Origin: Bradyrhizobium sp. CER78
GTDB taxonomy: Bacteria > Pseudomonadota > Alphaproteobacteria > Rhizobiales > Xanthobacteraceae
Assembly (NCBI RefSeq): GCF_029846235.1
Contig: NZ_JARVWP010000009.1
Span: 124,001-188,000 of the forward strand
Reading direction: 5' to 3'
Length of the DNA stretch: 64,000 nt
Part shown: positions 32,918-41,759 of the stretch, one piece after another
Numbering within the stretch: the stretch's first letter is position 1
How the letters are laid out: every line of letters starts with the position of its first letter
The notes under the pieces: model-generated
What the model was told of the DNA's origin: nothing
Database searches by the model: none
What the model saw: only the letters and a program-made list of their open reading frames with translations
Position numbers and translations under genes: made by a program

Positions 32918-35812
32918 ATGTCGGGGATGCTGGTCGGTGAATTGATCCTCTGGCTCATCGTCGCAATCGTCGCGATCGTCATCATCGTCTATGTCGTGAA
33001 CTGGCTGTATCACCGCTCCTCGAAGGAGGTCTCCTTCGTCCGCACCGGTTTCATGGGTGAGCGTGTGGTGATCAACGGTGGCGCCTTCGTGCTGCCGTTC
33101 ATCCACGACTACACGCCGGTCAACATGAACGTGCTGCCGATGGGGATCGTGCGCTCCCGCCAGGATGCCGTAATCACCCGCGACCGCATGCGCGTCGACA
33201 TCGAGGCCGATTTCTACGTCCGCGTTCAGCCGACCCGCGAGGCGGTCTCGATCGCCGCAGCGACGCTCGGCCGCCGCACCATGGAGCCGGAGCAGCTGCA
33301 CACCCTGCTCTCCGGCAAGTTCATCTCCGCGATCCGCTCGGTTGCGTCAGAGATGACCATGGAGCAGATGCACGAGCAGCGCGGCGATTATGTCGCGCGC
33401 GTCAAGGCAAATGCGGCCGAAGCGTTGGCGCAGAACGGCCTCGAGCTCGAGTCGGTCGCGATCACCGATCTCGACCAGACCGATCTGGAATATTTCAACC
33501 CCTCGAATCGCTTCGACGCCGAAGGCTTGACTCGGCTGATGGAGGACATCGAGGCCAAGCGCAAGCTGCGCAACGACATCGAGCAGGACTCGATGATCAA
33601 GATCCGCTCCCGCAATCTGGAGGCCGAACGGCAAGCGCTGGAGATCGAGCGCGAAAGCGAGACCGCGCGCCTCGAGCAGGAGCGCGACATCGAGATGCGC
33701 CGCGCCCTGCAGCGCACCGAGGTCGCCCGTGAGCGCGCGCTGCGCGAGACCGAGGCCGAGCAGGCCCAGATCACCGCGCGCGAAGCCATCGAGAAAGCCC
33801 GCATCGCCAATGAGCAGGCCATCACTGAGGCAAGGATCGCCTCGGAGCGCGAGACCCGCCACAAGGAGATCGAGCGGACCCGCGCCGTCGAGGAGAAGGA
33901 GCTGCTGGCCCGCGAGGAGATCGAGAGGGTCCGGATCGCCAACCAGCGCTCGGTCGACACCACGCGGATCGCATCGGAGCGCGAGGTGCGCCAGCGCGAG
34001 ATCGAGCGGATGCGCACGGTCGAGGAGGCCGAGATCGCCGCCCGCGAAGCGATCGAGAAGGCCCGGATCCAGCAGGACCGCGTCATCACCGATGCCCGCA
34101 TCGCCAATGAGGAAGAGACCCGCCGTCGCGAGATCGAGCGCACCCGCGCGGTCGACGAGGCCGAGATCGCCGCTCGCGAGGCCACCGAGAAGGCGCGTAT
34201 CGCCCAGACCATGACGGTCAATGTCGAGCGCATCTCCTCCGACGAGCGCACCCGTGCGCTGGAAATCCAGCAGGTGCGCATCATCCAGGAGGCCGAGATC
34301 GAGGCGCAGAAGGCGGTCGAAGCCGCCCGGATTGCGCGCGAGAAAACGCTGGCTGCCGAGCGCATCGCCGCCGATCACACCACCCGCAAGCTCGAAATCG
34401 AGCGCAACCAGGCGGTCGAGATCGCCGGCATCAGCGCACGCGAAGCCACTGAAGCATCGCGGATCGCCCAGGAAGAGCACGTCCGTGCGCTCGAGATCGC
34501 CCGCACCCGCGCGATCGAGGAAGCCGACATCGCCTCGCGCGAGGCGATCGAGGCGGCACGGATTTCGCAGGAGAAGTCGGTCGCCGCGCAGCGCATCCGC
34601 GCCGAGCGGGAGACCCGCGGGCTCGAGATCGAACGCACCGGGGCGATCGAGGCCGCCGAGCTGAAGCGCCGCGACGCCATCGAGCGGCAGCGCATCGATG
34701 TCGAGCTGGCGCTGGAAAGCGAGCGCATCGCCTCGTCCAGGACCCGCGAAGTGCTCAACATCGACCAGAAGAAGGCGATCGAGCTCGCCGACGAGGAGCG
34801 CGTGATCGCGCTCGCCGCCAAGCGCTCCGAACGGATCGATGCCGATCGCCAGGTCCGGCAGGCCGAGATCGTGGCGCGCAAGGACATCGACACGACCGAC
34901 GTCTCGCGCGAGCAGGCGCTGGAAGCCGCGCGGATCGCGCGGCGCCGTGCGATCGAGCAGCTCGAAGTCGCCCGCAACCAGTCGCTGCAGGAGGCCGAGA
35001 TCGCGGCCCGCGAGGAGGTCGAGCGCGCGCGCATCGCATCGGACCGCGGCCTCGACGAGGCCCGCATCGGCCGCGAGCGCGAGCTGCGCAAGCTCGAGGT
35101 CAACCGCGAAAAGGACGTCGAGACTGCGTTGATGGAAAAGGCCATCGCGCTGCATCAGAAGTCGCTGGAAGAATCCGCGGCACGCGCGGCCGCCGAGGAT
35201 GCGCGGATCCGTGCGACGGAAGCCGCCGAGCGCGTCGTCACCGCGCGTGAAAGTGAAATCGCAAAACGGCGCAAGACCGTCGAAGTGCTGCTCGCCGAGA
35301 AGCAGGCCGAGGAGACCAGGATCGCCGCCGAAGCCGAGCGCGTCCGGGCTGCGGTCGAGGCCGAGGCGCAGCGCATGCTCAACGAGGCCGAGAACGTGCT
35401 GACGGACCAGGCGCGCTACTCGCTGTTCCGCCGCAAGCTGCTCGACCGCATCGAGGGCATCGTGCGCGAGAGCGTCAAGCCGATGGAGAAGATCGAGGGC
35501 ATCCGGATCCTCCAGGTCGACGGCCTCAACGGCAACGGAAATGGTGGCGGCAACGGCCGCAGCGCCACCGACGAGGTGATCGACTCGGCGCTGCGTTACC
35601 GCGTGCAGGCACCGCTGATCGACTCGATCCTGTCGGACATCGGCGTCGAGGGCGGCAGCCTCGCCAAGATGCCCGGCCTGATCCGCGAGGCGCGCGACAT
35701 GCAGGGCATCAAGGATTCCGCACGCAAGAGCGGCGGTGAATCAAAGCCGGCGGCGCCCGAGGGGGGAAGCGAACCGGCGCGCCCCGAGCGCACGCCGCGC
35801 AAGAAGGACTGA
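32918..35812 (+). CDS. Giant flotillin-like SPFH protein with 44-residue coiled-coil repeats
   Basis: This 964-residue membrane-associated protein is about twice the length of usual flotillins. Residues 7-30 form one transmembrane helix, and about 35-230 form an SPFH domain (VRTGFMGERVVINGGAFVLP, AITDLDQTDLEYFNPSNRFD). Residues about 291-790 are Arg/Glu/Ile/Ala-rich, built of 44-residue units: five in a row at 291-510, then a 33-residue unit and further 44s. Forty-four equals four hendecads, so a long right-handed coiled coil is expected. The C-terminal part (about 800-880) resembles flotillin ends, followed by a Gly/Asn linker and basic tail. Gene position suggests a scaffold for the following hydroxylase. 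A GGGAGG ribosome binding site precedes the ATG. Confidence 0.88.
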   Translation: MSGMLVGELILWLIVAIVAIVIIVYVVNWLYHRSSKEVSFVRTGFMGERVVINGGAFVLPFIHDYTPVNMNVLPMGIVRSRQDAVITRDRMRVDIEADFYVRVQPTREAVSIAAATLGRRTMEPEQLHTLLSGKFISAIRSVASEMTMEQMHEQRGDYVARVKANAAEALAQNGLELESVAITDLDQTDLEYFNPSNRFDAEGLTRLMEDIEAKRKLRNDIEQDSMIKIRSRNLEAERQALEIERESETARLEQERDIEMRRALQRTEVARERALRETEAEQAQITAREAIEKARIANEQAITEARIASERETRHKEIERTRAVEEKELLAREEIERVRIANQRSVDTTRIASEREVRQREIERMRTVEEAEIAAREAIEKARIQQDRVITDARIANEEETRRREIERTRAVDEAEIAAREATEKARIAQTMTVNVERISSDERTRALEIQQVRIIQEAEIEAQKAVEAARIAREKTLAAERIAADHTTRKLEIERNQAVEIAGISAREATEASRIAQEEHVRALEIARTRAIEEADIASREAIEAARISQEKSVAAQRIRAERETRGLEIERTGAIEAAELKRRDAIERQRIDVELALESERIASSRTREVLNIDQKKAIELADEERVIALAAKRSERIDADRQVRQAEIVARKDIDTTDVSREQALEAARIARRRAIEQLEVARNQSLQEAEIAAREEVERARIASDRGLDEARIGRERELRKLEVNREKDVETALMEKAIALHQKSLEESAARAAAEDARIRATEAAERVVTARESEIAKRRKTVEVLLAEKQAEETRIAAEAERVRAAVEAEAQRMLNEAENVLTDQARYSLFRRKLLDRIEGIVRESVKPMEKIEGIRILQVDGLNGNGNGGGNGRSATDEVIDSALRYRVQAPLIDSILSDIGVEGGSLAKMPGLIREARDMQGIKDSARKSGGESKPAAPEGGSEPARPERTPRKKD

Positions 35813-35821
35813 GCGCACACC

Positions 35822-36259
35822 ATGGCACGGGTTTACGTCTCCACCGTCGTCAATGCCCGCAACGACCGGGTCTGGGCCCGCGTCCGCGATTTCAACGGGC
35901 TGCCGAACTGGCATCCGGCGATCGCGGAAAGCCGGATCGAGGGCGGCGAGCCCTCCGACAAGATCGGCTGCGTCAGGGATTTCCGGCTGCGCAACGGCGA
36001 TCGCATCCGCGAGAAGCTGCTCGGGCTGTCCGACTACGACATGTTCTGCACCTACTCGATCCTGGAATCGCCGATGGGCGTCGAGAACTATGTCGCGACC
36101 TTGCGGCTGACGCCGGTCACCGATGGCGACCAGACGTTCATGGAATGGACCGCCGAGTTCGACTGCGCGCCGGAGCGCGAGGCCGAGCTCGTCAACAATA
36201 TCGGCGGCGGCGTATTCCAGGGCGGCTTCGACGCGCTGAAGCGGGCGTTTGGAGGATAG
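35822..36259 (+). CDS. SRPBCC-family protein, first of a tandem pair
   Basis: This 145-residue protein has a START/polyketide-cyclase-like fold with a hydrophobic pocket. The sequence VRDFNGLPNWHPAIAESRIE and the EPSDKIGCVRDF strand are typical of the polyketide_cyc2 group. It starts 9 bases after the flotillin-like gene and has a close paralogue at 36476. In CO dehydrogenase clusters, CoxG is an SRPBCC protein that helps attach the enzyme to the membrane; a similar role beside this hydroxylase is possible. Direct substrate binding is an alternative. Confidence 0.85.
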   Translation: MARVYVSTVVNARNDRVWARVRDFNGLPNWHPAIAESRIEGGEPSDKIGCVRDFRLRNGDRIREKLLGLSDYDMFCTYSILESPMGVENYVATLRLTPVTDGDQTFMEWTAEFDCAPEREAELVNNIGGGVFQGGFDALKRAFGG

Positions 36260-36296
36260 CGATATGTATCGTCCAGCTATCGCGACGCAGACGGTC

Positions 36297-36428
36297 CACC
36301 TCTCCCCCTGTGGGAGAGGTCGGATCGCATCGCCAGATGCGATCCGGGTGAGGGGTTACGGTCTCTCGCGGGACCTGAGCCCCCTCACCCGGCGCTGCGC
36401 GCCGACCTCTCCCCGATGGGGAGAGGTG
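36297..36428. repeat. Inverted-repeat intergenic element, family A (copy 3)
   Basis: It starts CACCTCTCCCCCTGTGGGAG and ends CTCCCCGATGGGGAGAGGTG, with the same inner GGATCGCATC...GATGCGATCC arms as the copy at 13544 but a different loop. It is inserted between the two SRPBCC paralogues inside the transcription unit. Confidence 0.88.
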
Positions 36429-36475
36429 AGGTCCGCGGATAGCTCCATCAGACTCGCAGACACTGGACTTTGACC

Positions 36476-36919
36476 GTGCCGCATATCGTCAAAAGCACGA
36501 TCCTGGATGCACCGACCGATGCGGTGTGGGCCGTGCTGCGCGATTTCAACGGCCATGACCGCTGGCACCCGGCAGTCGCGACCAGCGGGATCGAGCGCGC
36601 GCAGCCGTCCGACAAGATCGGCTGCGTCAGGCGATTCAAGCTGAAGGACGGCGCCGAACTGCGCGAGCAGCTGCTGGCGCTCTCGGATCTCGAACAATCG
36701 TTCAGCTACTGCCTGCTCGATACCCCGATCCCGATGTTCAACTACGTGGCGCATGTTCGCCTGCTGCCGGTCACCGACGGCGACCGCACCTTCTGGCACT
36801 GGGAATCGCGCTTCACGACGCGGACAGAGGACAGGGACCGCATCACGCAGATGGTTGCGGAAGACATCTACCAGGCCGGCTTCGAGGCCATCCGCCGGCA
36901 TCTGAAGGAGGCCGCGTAA
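36476..36919 (+). CDS. SRPBCC-family protein, second of a tandem pair
   Basis: This 147-residue paralogue of the gene at 35822 shares VW-A-RDFNG-WHPA, the identical block PSDKIGCVR, and PVTDGD. It starts at GTG 36476 (PHIVKSTILDAP), with TTG 36470 as an alternative; there is no strong ribosome binding site. The two copies differ mainly in the pocket-lining C-terminal half, which may mean different ligands. It is 15 bases upstream of the FAD-subunit gene. Confidence 0.82.
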   Translation: MPHIVKSTILDAPTDAVWAVLRDFNGHDRWHPAVATSGIERAQPSDKIGCVRRFKLKDGAELREQLLALSDLEQSFSYCLLDTPIPMFNYVAHVRLLPVTDGDRTFWHWESRFTTRTEDRDRITQMVAEDIYQAGFEAIRRHLKEAA

Positions 36920-36934
36920 GCGGGGAAGGACATC

Positions 36935-37753
36935 ATGCCAGTCACGGTGAAGACCTTCACCAGCACCCATGACGCCGCGGCGGCGCTGTCGTCGGATCGC
37001 AGCGCCCGCTATCTCGGCGGCGGCACGCTGGTGATGCGGGCGCTGAACGAGGGCGACATCTCGATCTCGACAATCGTACGCGCCAGCGACCATGCGATGA
37101 CGCGAATCGACGCCTCGGGCTCGCGCATCACGCTCGGCGCCGGCGTCACCTTTGCGCGCATCCTGGCCGAGCGCGAGCTCGGCTTCCTGCACGGCCCTGC
37201 GCGCTCGATCGGCGGACCGGCGGTGCGCAACATGGGCACCGTCGGCGGCAATCTGTTTGCGCCGGTGCCGTATGGTGACTTCACGGTGGCGATGCTCGCG
37301 CTCGATGCTGTGGTATCGGTGCAAGGCGGCCTCGGTGGCCGCGAGATCCCGATCGATGAATTCCTGCAATCGCGCGACCGCCAGACCGGCGTGCTGGTGC
37401 TGGCGATCTCCTTTGCCAAGCCTGGTAGCGCAGAAGCCTTCCGCTACCGCAAGATCGCGCGGATCAAACCCAAGGGCGGCGCCGTCATCACGCTGGCGGC
37501 GCATCTGCCGGTCAACGGCAGCCGGATCGTCGGCGCGCGCGTCGCGCTCGGCTCGATGGCGCCGACGCCGATCCGCGCCCGCGCCGCCGAGCGTGCGCTG
37601 GAGGGCCGCGCGCTCGATACCTCCACGATCAAAGCGGCCGCCGCGGCGGCGGTCGAAGGCACGTCGCCCAGCGACAACGCGCTCGCCAGCGCCTGGTACC
37701 GCCGCGAGATCGTCGGCGTGCATGTCCGCCGCCTGTTGTCCGGTCAGGAATAA
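36935..37753 (+). CDS. Molybdenum hydroxylase FAD-binding (medium) subunit
   Basis: This 272-residue CoxM-like subunit contains the two FAD-contacting motifs of the xanthine oxidase family: ARYLGGGTLVMRAL near residue 25 and IGGPAVRNMGTVGGNLF near residue 90. It should pass electrons from the 2Fe-2S subunit to FAD and then to an acceptor. Gene order FAD, Fe-S, Mo subunit is preserved here. The next gene starts 5 bases later. Confidence 0.92.
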   Translation: MPVTVKTFTSTHDAAAALSSDRSARYLGGGTLVMRALNEGDISISTIVRASDHAMTRIDASGSRITLGAGVTFARILAERELGFLHGPARSIGGPAVRNMGTVGGNLFAPVPYGDFTVAMLALDAVVSVQGGLGGREIPIDEFLQSRDRQTGVLVLAISFAKPGSAEAFRYRKIARIKPKGGAVITLAAHLPVNGSRIVGARVALGSMAPTPIRARAAERALEGRALDTSTIKAAAAAAVEGTSPSDNALASAWYRREIVGVHVRRLLSGQE

Positions 37754-37758
37754 TCGCG

Positions 37759-38238
37759 ATGGCCAAGACTGCACTTCAATTCCAGCATAACGGCCGCGAC
37801 GTCGCGATCTTCGTCGACGGCGGCACCAACCTCCTGGTCGCCCTGCGCGAATTGATCGGCGACATGACGCCGAAATTCGGCTGCGGCCAGGGCGGCTGTG
37901 GCACCTGCAGCGTGCTGATCGACGGCGAGTTGCACCTCTCCTGCCTGACGCTGGCCGAGACCGTCGCCGGCCGCTCGGTCGAGACGCTCGACGGCATCAA
38001 GGAGGGCCCCAATCTGCACCCGCTGCAGCGCGCCTTCGCCGACAATTTCGCCGCCCAATGCGGCTATTGCACGCCGGGCATGCTGATGGCCGCCAAGGCG
38101 CTGCTCAACCGCAACCCGCAGCCGAGCCGGGCCGAAGTGGTCGAGGCGATCTCGGGCAATATCTGCCGCTGCACCGGCTATGAGCCGATCATCAACGCCG
38201 TGCTGGCTGCCGCCTCCGGCGGCCGGGCGCGCGCGTAA
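37759..38238 (+). CDS. Molybdenum hydroxylase 2Fe-2S (small) subunit
   Basis: This 159-residue CoxS-like subunit has all eight expected cysteines. Cys42, Cys47, Cys50 and Cys62 form the plant-type cluster (CGQGGCGTC). Cys101, Cys104, Cys136 and Cys138 form the second cluster (CGYCTPG and CRC). It links the molybdenum site to FAD. Length and spacing are normal for the family, which argues that the enzyme is functional despite the split large subunit. Confidence 0.94.
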   Translation: MAKTALQFQHNGRDVAIFVDGGTNLLVALRELIGDMTPKFGCGQGGCGTCSVLIDGELHLSCLTLAETVAGRSVETLDGIKEGPNLHPLQRAFADNFAAQCGYCTPGMLMAAKALLNRNPQPSRAEVVEAISGNICRCTGYEPIINAVLAAASGGRARA

Positions 38239-38250
38239 GGGAACAGTGCC

Positions 38251-39843
38251 ATGCTGGAATTGCGCAAGGACCTCTTCGCCGACGAGCGCGACGATAATCT
38301 GAAGGAGATCGGCAAGGGCACGCAGCGCCAGGACATGCTCGGCCATGTCACCGGCACCTCGCCCTATTTCGACGACCACAAGCTGCAGGGCATGCTGCAT
38401 CTGAAGGTGGTCCGCAGCGCCCAGTCGCACGCACGGCTGCGCCGGATCGACACCTCGGAGGCCGAGCGATCGCAGGGCGTGCGCCGCGTGATCCGCGCCT
38501 CCGACGTGCCGCGCAATTTGAACACGCTGCTCAGCCTGATCAATTTCGGCAAGGACGACGAGCCGTCGCTCGCCGTCGACAAGGTGCGCTACAAGGGCGA
38601 GCCGATCGTCGCCATCGTCGCCGACAGCCCGCGCGAAGCCTATGAGGCGATCGCCAAAGTCAAGATCGACTACGAGGTGCTGCCGGCGGTGTTCGATGTC
38701 GAGGACGCGCTGAAGTCCGGCGCGCCCGTGGTCAACGAGGTCTATCCCAAGAACACCTTCACCTATCACGAGACCTATGATCGCCAGCAGTTGCGCTTCG
38801 GCGATGCCGACCGTGCGCTGGCCACCGCCGACCATGTGCTGGAGCAGCGCTACCAGATGTCGCCGATCGAGCACGCCCCGACCGAGACCAACGGCTCGAT
38901 CGCCGCGCCCGACACCAACGGCCGCTATATCGTCTACACCTCGACGCAGGCGCTGTTCTTCTCGGTCGATACCTGCGCAAAAATCCTCGACGTGCCGTCC
39001 AACACCTTCCACTTCATCGGCGGTACGGTGGGCGGCGGCTTCGGCGGCAAGGTCGATACGCTGACCGAACCGCTCTGCATCCTCGGCGCGATGCTGACCG
39101 GACGCCCGGTGCGCTACGTGTTCGGCCGCGAGGAGGAGATGCAGTACGGCCCGCCGCGCGGCGCCGAACGCATCTACATCAAGGATGGCGTGATGCGCGA
39201 TGGCCGCGTCGTCGCCCGCAAGGTGCGCGCCTATTTCGACAGCGGCGCCTATACGCGGCTGTCGAGCTATGCGGCGGTGAAATGCGCCGCGCATCTGCCC
39301 GGCCCCTACACCATCCCGAACGTCCACGGCGACGTCTACTGCGTCTTCACCAACCGCACGCCCGCGACCGCGATGCGCGGCTTCGGCGTCACCGCGATGG
39401 ACTTCGCGATCGAATGCCAGATGGACAAGCTCGCCCATCTCGTCGGCATGGACCCGATGGAGTTCCGGATCCTCAATGCGTATCGCGACGGCGACATGAA
39501 GGCGCATCGCCGCGAGGCCAAGAACACCGCGCTGATCGAATGCGTGCAGGTCGCGGCGGAGAAGGCGAAATGGCCGCTGCGCGAGGACTTCAAGCGGATG
39601 TCGTCGCGCAAGGACGGCGGCGGCGCGCGGGCCGCCGTGACGCCGACGCCGCGCGAGACGCATGCGCCGCCGCCCGCACCGACCCAGCAGCGCACGACAT
39701 ATGACCGCGCGCCGGCCGCAACCCGCGAACCGCCGCCACCACCGCCCTCCTCACCGCCACCGTCATCACCGCCGGTGCGGCCGGCCGCGCCGTCGCATGG
39801 CGCCACCCGCTTCTCCTCCGTCTTCGGCACCAGGAGGCGCTGA
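38251..39843 (+). CDS. Molybdenum hydroxylase large subunit, N-terminal half, with proline-rich tail
   Basis: This 530-residue protein covers the N-terminal half of a xanthine-dehydrogenase-type large subunit. GTSPYFDDHKLQGMLHLKVV begins the Ald_Xan_dh region, then GGTVGGGFGGKVDTLTEP contacts the cofactor, then PATAMRGFGV (about residues 371-380). The CO-dehydrogenase loop AYRCSFR is absent, so CO is not the likely substrate. Residues about 458-530 are a foreign-looking Pro/Ala/Arg tail (REPPPPPPSSPPPSSPPVRP) in place of the second half. The remaining half is a separate gene 3 bases later. Confidence 0.9.
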   Translation: MLELRKDLFADERDDNLKEIGKGTQRQDMLGHVTGTSPYFDDHKLQGMLHLKVVRSAQSHARLRRIDTSEAERSQGVRRVIRASDVPRNLNTLLSLINFGKDDEPSLAVDKVRYKGEPIVAIVADSPREAYEAIAKVKIDYEVLPAVFDVEDALKSGAPVVNEVYPKNTFTYHETYDRQQLRFGDADRALATADHVLEQRYQMSPIEHAPTETNGSIAAPDTNGRYIVYTSTQALFFSVDTCAKILDVPSNTFHFIGGTVGGGFGGKVDTLTEPLCILGAMLTGRPVRYVFGREEEMQYGPPRGAERIYIKDGVMRDGRVVARKVRAYFDSGAYTRLSSYAAVKCAAHLPGPYTIPNVHGDVYCVFTNRTPATAMRGFGVTAMDFAIECQMDKLAHLVGMDPMEFRILNAYRDGDMKAHRREAKNTALIECVQVAAEKAKWPLREDFKRMSSRKDGGGARAAVTPTPRETHAPPPAPTQQRTTYDRAPAATREPPPPPPSSPPPSSPPVRPAAPSHGATRFSSVFGTRRR

Positions 39844-39845
39844 CC

Positions 39846-40868
39846 ATGACAAGGCATCGCGGACGCGGCATCGCGTCGGTCAATTATCCCATCGGCATGA
39901 ATCTCGGCGGCGACCCGAGCCAGGCGCTGGTGCATTCCAATCCGAGCGGCAAGTTCACGGTCGCGCTGTCCTCGATCGATCTCGGGCAAGGCATGAAGTC
40001 GGTGACGCGGCAGATCTGCGCCGAGACGCTCGGCGTCCCGGTCGAGGACGTCTATGTCGACACCGCTGACTCCGACACCGGGCCGCATTGCATGGGCTCG
40101 TTCGCCTCGCGCGGCACCCATCGCGTCGGCAACGCCGTGATGGCGGCGGCGCGGGAGGCGCGCGGCGTGATGATGGAGGCGGCGGCCGAGGAGCTCGAGG
40201 TGAATGCCGCCGATCTCGATACCGACGGCCGCGGCAACATCCACGTCAAGGGCGCGCCGCACCGCTCGATCTCGACCAAGGACGTCGCGATCGCCGCCCA
40301 GTTCAAGCAGGGCAAGACGATCTCCGGCCGCGGCATCTTCCTGGTGCCGCTGTCCGACGTCGATCCTGAGACCGGCGAGATGTCGCCGGCGACGTGTTAC
40401 GCGCATGCCTGCCTGGTCGCCGAGGTCGAGGTCGACGACGAGACCGGCGAGGTCGACATGGTCAGGATGGACTCCGCCTACGAGCTCGGCCGCGCGCTCA
40501 ATCCGCGGCTGGTCGAGCAGCAATTGGTCGGCGGCGCCTGGATGGGCGTCAGCCACGCGCTGTACGAGACGCCGGAGCCTTATTATCCGGAGCCGGTGCA
40601 CGGACCGCGCGATTTCGTCGAATATCTGATGCCGGGACCCGGCGACATCTGCCCGCACGACATTGCGGTGCTGGAACGCCCGGCACCTGACGGCCCGTTC
40701 GGCGCCAAGGGCCCCGGCGAGATGTGCGCCAATCCGGTGCTGCCTGCGGTCGCGAATGCGATCTTCAACGCGGTCGGGGTGCGGATCGACGATCTGCCGA
40801 TCACGCCGGAGAAGGTGCTGCGCGCGATCAAGGCGCAGGGCGGCGCGCGGCCGCAGCCGCGGCGCTGA
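39846..40868 (+). CDS. Molybdenum hydroxylase large subunit, C-terminal half
   Basis: This 340-residue protein is the second molybdopterin-binding half of a xanthine-dehydrogenase-type large subunit. It has IDLGQGMKSVTRQICAETLG and the catalytic-loop sequence GAKGPGEMCANPVLPAVANA, where Glu292 is the conserved base. Its own ATG follows the previous stop by two bases, and the start MTRHRGRGIASVNYPIG looks like a natural N-terminus. The two halves together (870 residues) slightly exceed the usual single chain because of the proline-rich tail. Confidence 0.9.
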   Translation: MTRHRGRGIASVNYPIGMNLGGDPSQALVHSNPSGKFTVALSSIDLGQGMKSVTRQICAETLGVPVEDVYVDTADSDTGPHCMGSFASRGTHRVGNAVMAAAREARGVMMEAAAEELEVNAADLDTDGRGNIHVKGAPHRSISTKDVAIAAQFKQGKTISGRGIFLVPLSDVDPETGEMSPATCYAHACLVAEVEVDDETGEVDMVRMDSAYELGRALNPRLVEQQLVGGAWMGVSHALYETPEPYYPEPVHGPRDFVEYLMPGPGDICPHDIAVLERPAPDGPFGAKGPGEMCANPVLPAVANAIFNAVGVRIDDLPITPEKVLRAIKAQGGARPQPRR

Positions 40869-40877
40869 GGTTCTGAT

Positions 40878-41759
40878 ATGCCGGTCCGCAGCAACATCGT
40901 CGGCATCGACAGCCCCGAGGCGCTGGAGAAGGCGCTGCGCGCGGCCTATTACCTTGCCGACGACGGCATCGCCACGGCCTCCTATCTCTCGCTCGCGCTC
41001 GGCAAGCCACTGCTGCTCGAGGGCGCGCCGGGCGTCGGCAAGACCGAGGCGGCGAAAGCGATCGCCGCCGTGCTCGGCCGCAGGCTGATCCGGCTGCAAT
41101 GCTATGAGGGCATCGACGCCGCGGCTGCGCTCTATGAGTGGAACTATCCGCGCCAGATGCTGGCGATCCGGCAGGCCGGCGAGGAGAGCATCGACATCTA
41201 CGGCGAGTCGTTCCTGATCGAACGCCCGATGCTGGCGGCGCTGCGCGCGCCTGACGCGACCGTGCTGCTGATCGACGAAATTGACCGCGCCGACCAGGAG
41301 TTCGAGGCCTTCCTGCTCGAATTCCTCTCCGACTTCCAGATCTCGATCCCCGAGCGCGGCACCATCCGCGCTGCCGAGCATCCCGTCGTGGTGCTGACCT
41401 CGAACCGGACCCGCGATCTGCACGAGGCGTTGCGGCGGCGCTGCGTCTACCACTGGATCGACTACCCGAATGCCGAACGCGAGGCGCGGATCGTGATGAT
41501 GCGCGCCTCCAGTGTTGCCGAAGCCACCGCCCGCGCCGTGGTCGCCGCGGTCGGGCGGCTGCGCCGCGAGCCGCTGAGCAAGGCGCCGGGCATCGCCGAG
41601 GCGGTCGACTGGGCGGAAGCCGCGACGTTGCTCAACAAGGGCGGTGCGCGCTGGCCGGACGCGTTCAAGCGCTCGATCGGCGTCGCGCTGAAGGATGAGG
41701 AGGATCTGCATTTCATCTCGCCGCGGCTCGATGCGATCATTGCGGAGGCAGCCGCGTGA
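40878..41759 (+). CDS. MoxR-type AAA ATPase, CoxD-like maturation factor
   Basis: This 293-residue ATPase has Walker A GAPGVGKTE (about residues 49-57) and Walker B TVLLIDEIDRADQEFEAFLL, typical of MoxR/CoxD. In CO dehydrogenase clusters CoxD works with the von Willebrand protein CoxE in maturing the molybdenum active site. It overlaps the CoxE-like gene by four bases. Position directly behind the split Mo subunit supports the same role here. Confidence 0.92.
   Translation: MPVRSNIVGIDSPEALEKALRAAYYLADDGIATASYLSLALGKPLLLEGAPGVGKTEAAKAIAAVLGRRLIRLQCYEGIDAAAALYEWNYPRQMLAIRQAGEESIDIYGESFLIERPMLAALRAPDATVLLIDEIDRADQEFEAFLLEFLSDFQISIPERGTIRAAEHPVVVLTSNRTRDLHEALRRRCVYHWIDYPNAEREARIVMMRASSVAEATARAVVAAVGRLRREPLSKAPGIAEAVDWAEAATLLNKGGARWPDAFKRSIGVALKDEEDLHFISPRLDAIIAEAAA

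Noticed and set aside
33788..34447. 132-base periodic DNA as a possible repeat array or assembly artefact
   Set aside because: Units diverge at many positions while keeping the protein pattern, as expected of an old protein repeat.
33347..35155. A 602-codon minus-strand open frame
   Set aside because: It is antisense to the flotillin-like coiled coil; its Leu/Asp/Gly repeats are the complement of the 44-residue units.
38251..40868. Reading the large subunit as a sequencing frameshift
   Set aside because: The first half has its own long Pro-rich tail and the second half its own start; no shifted frame restores homology across the junction.
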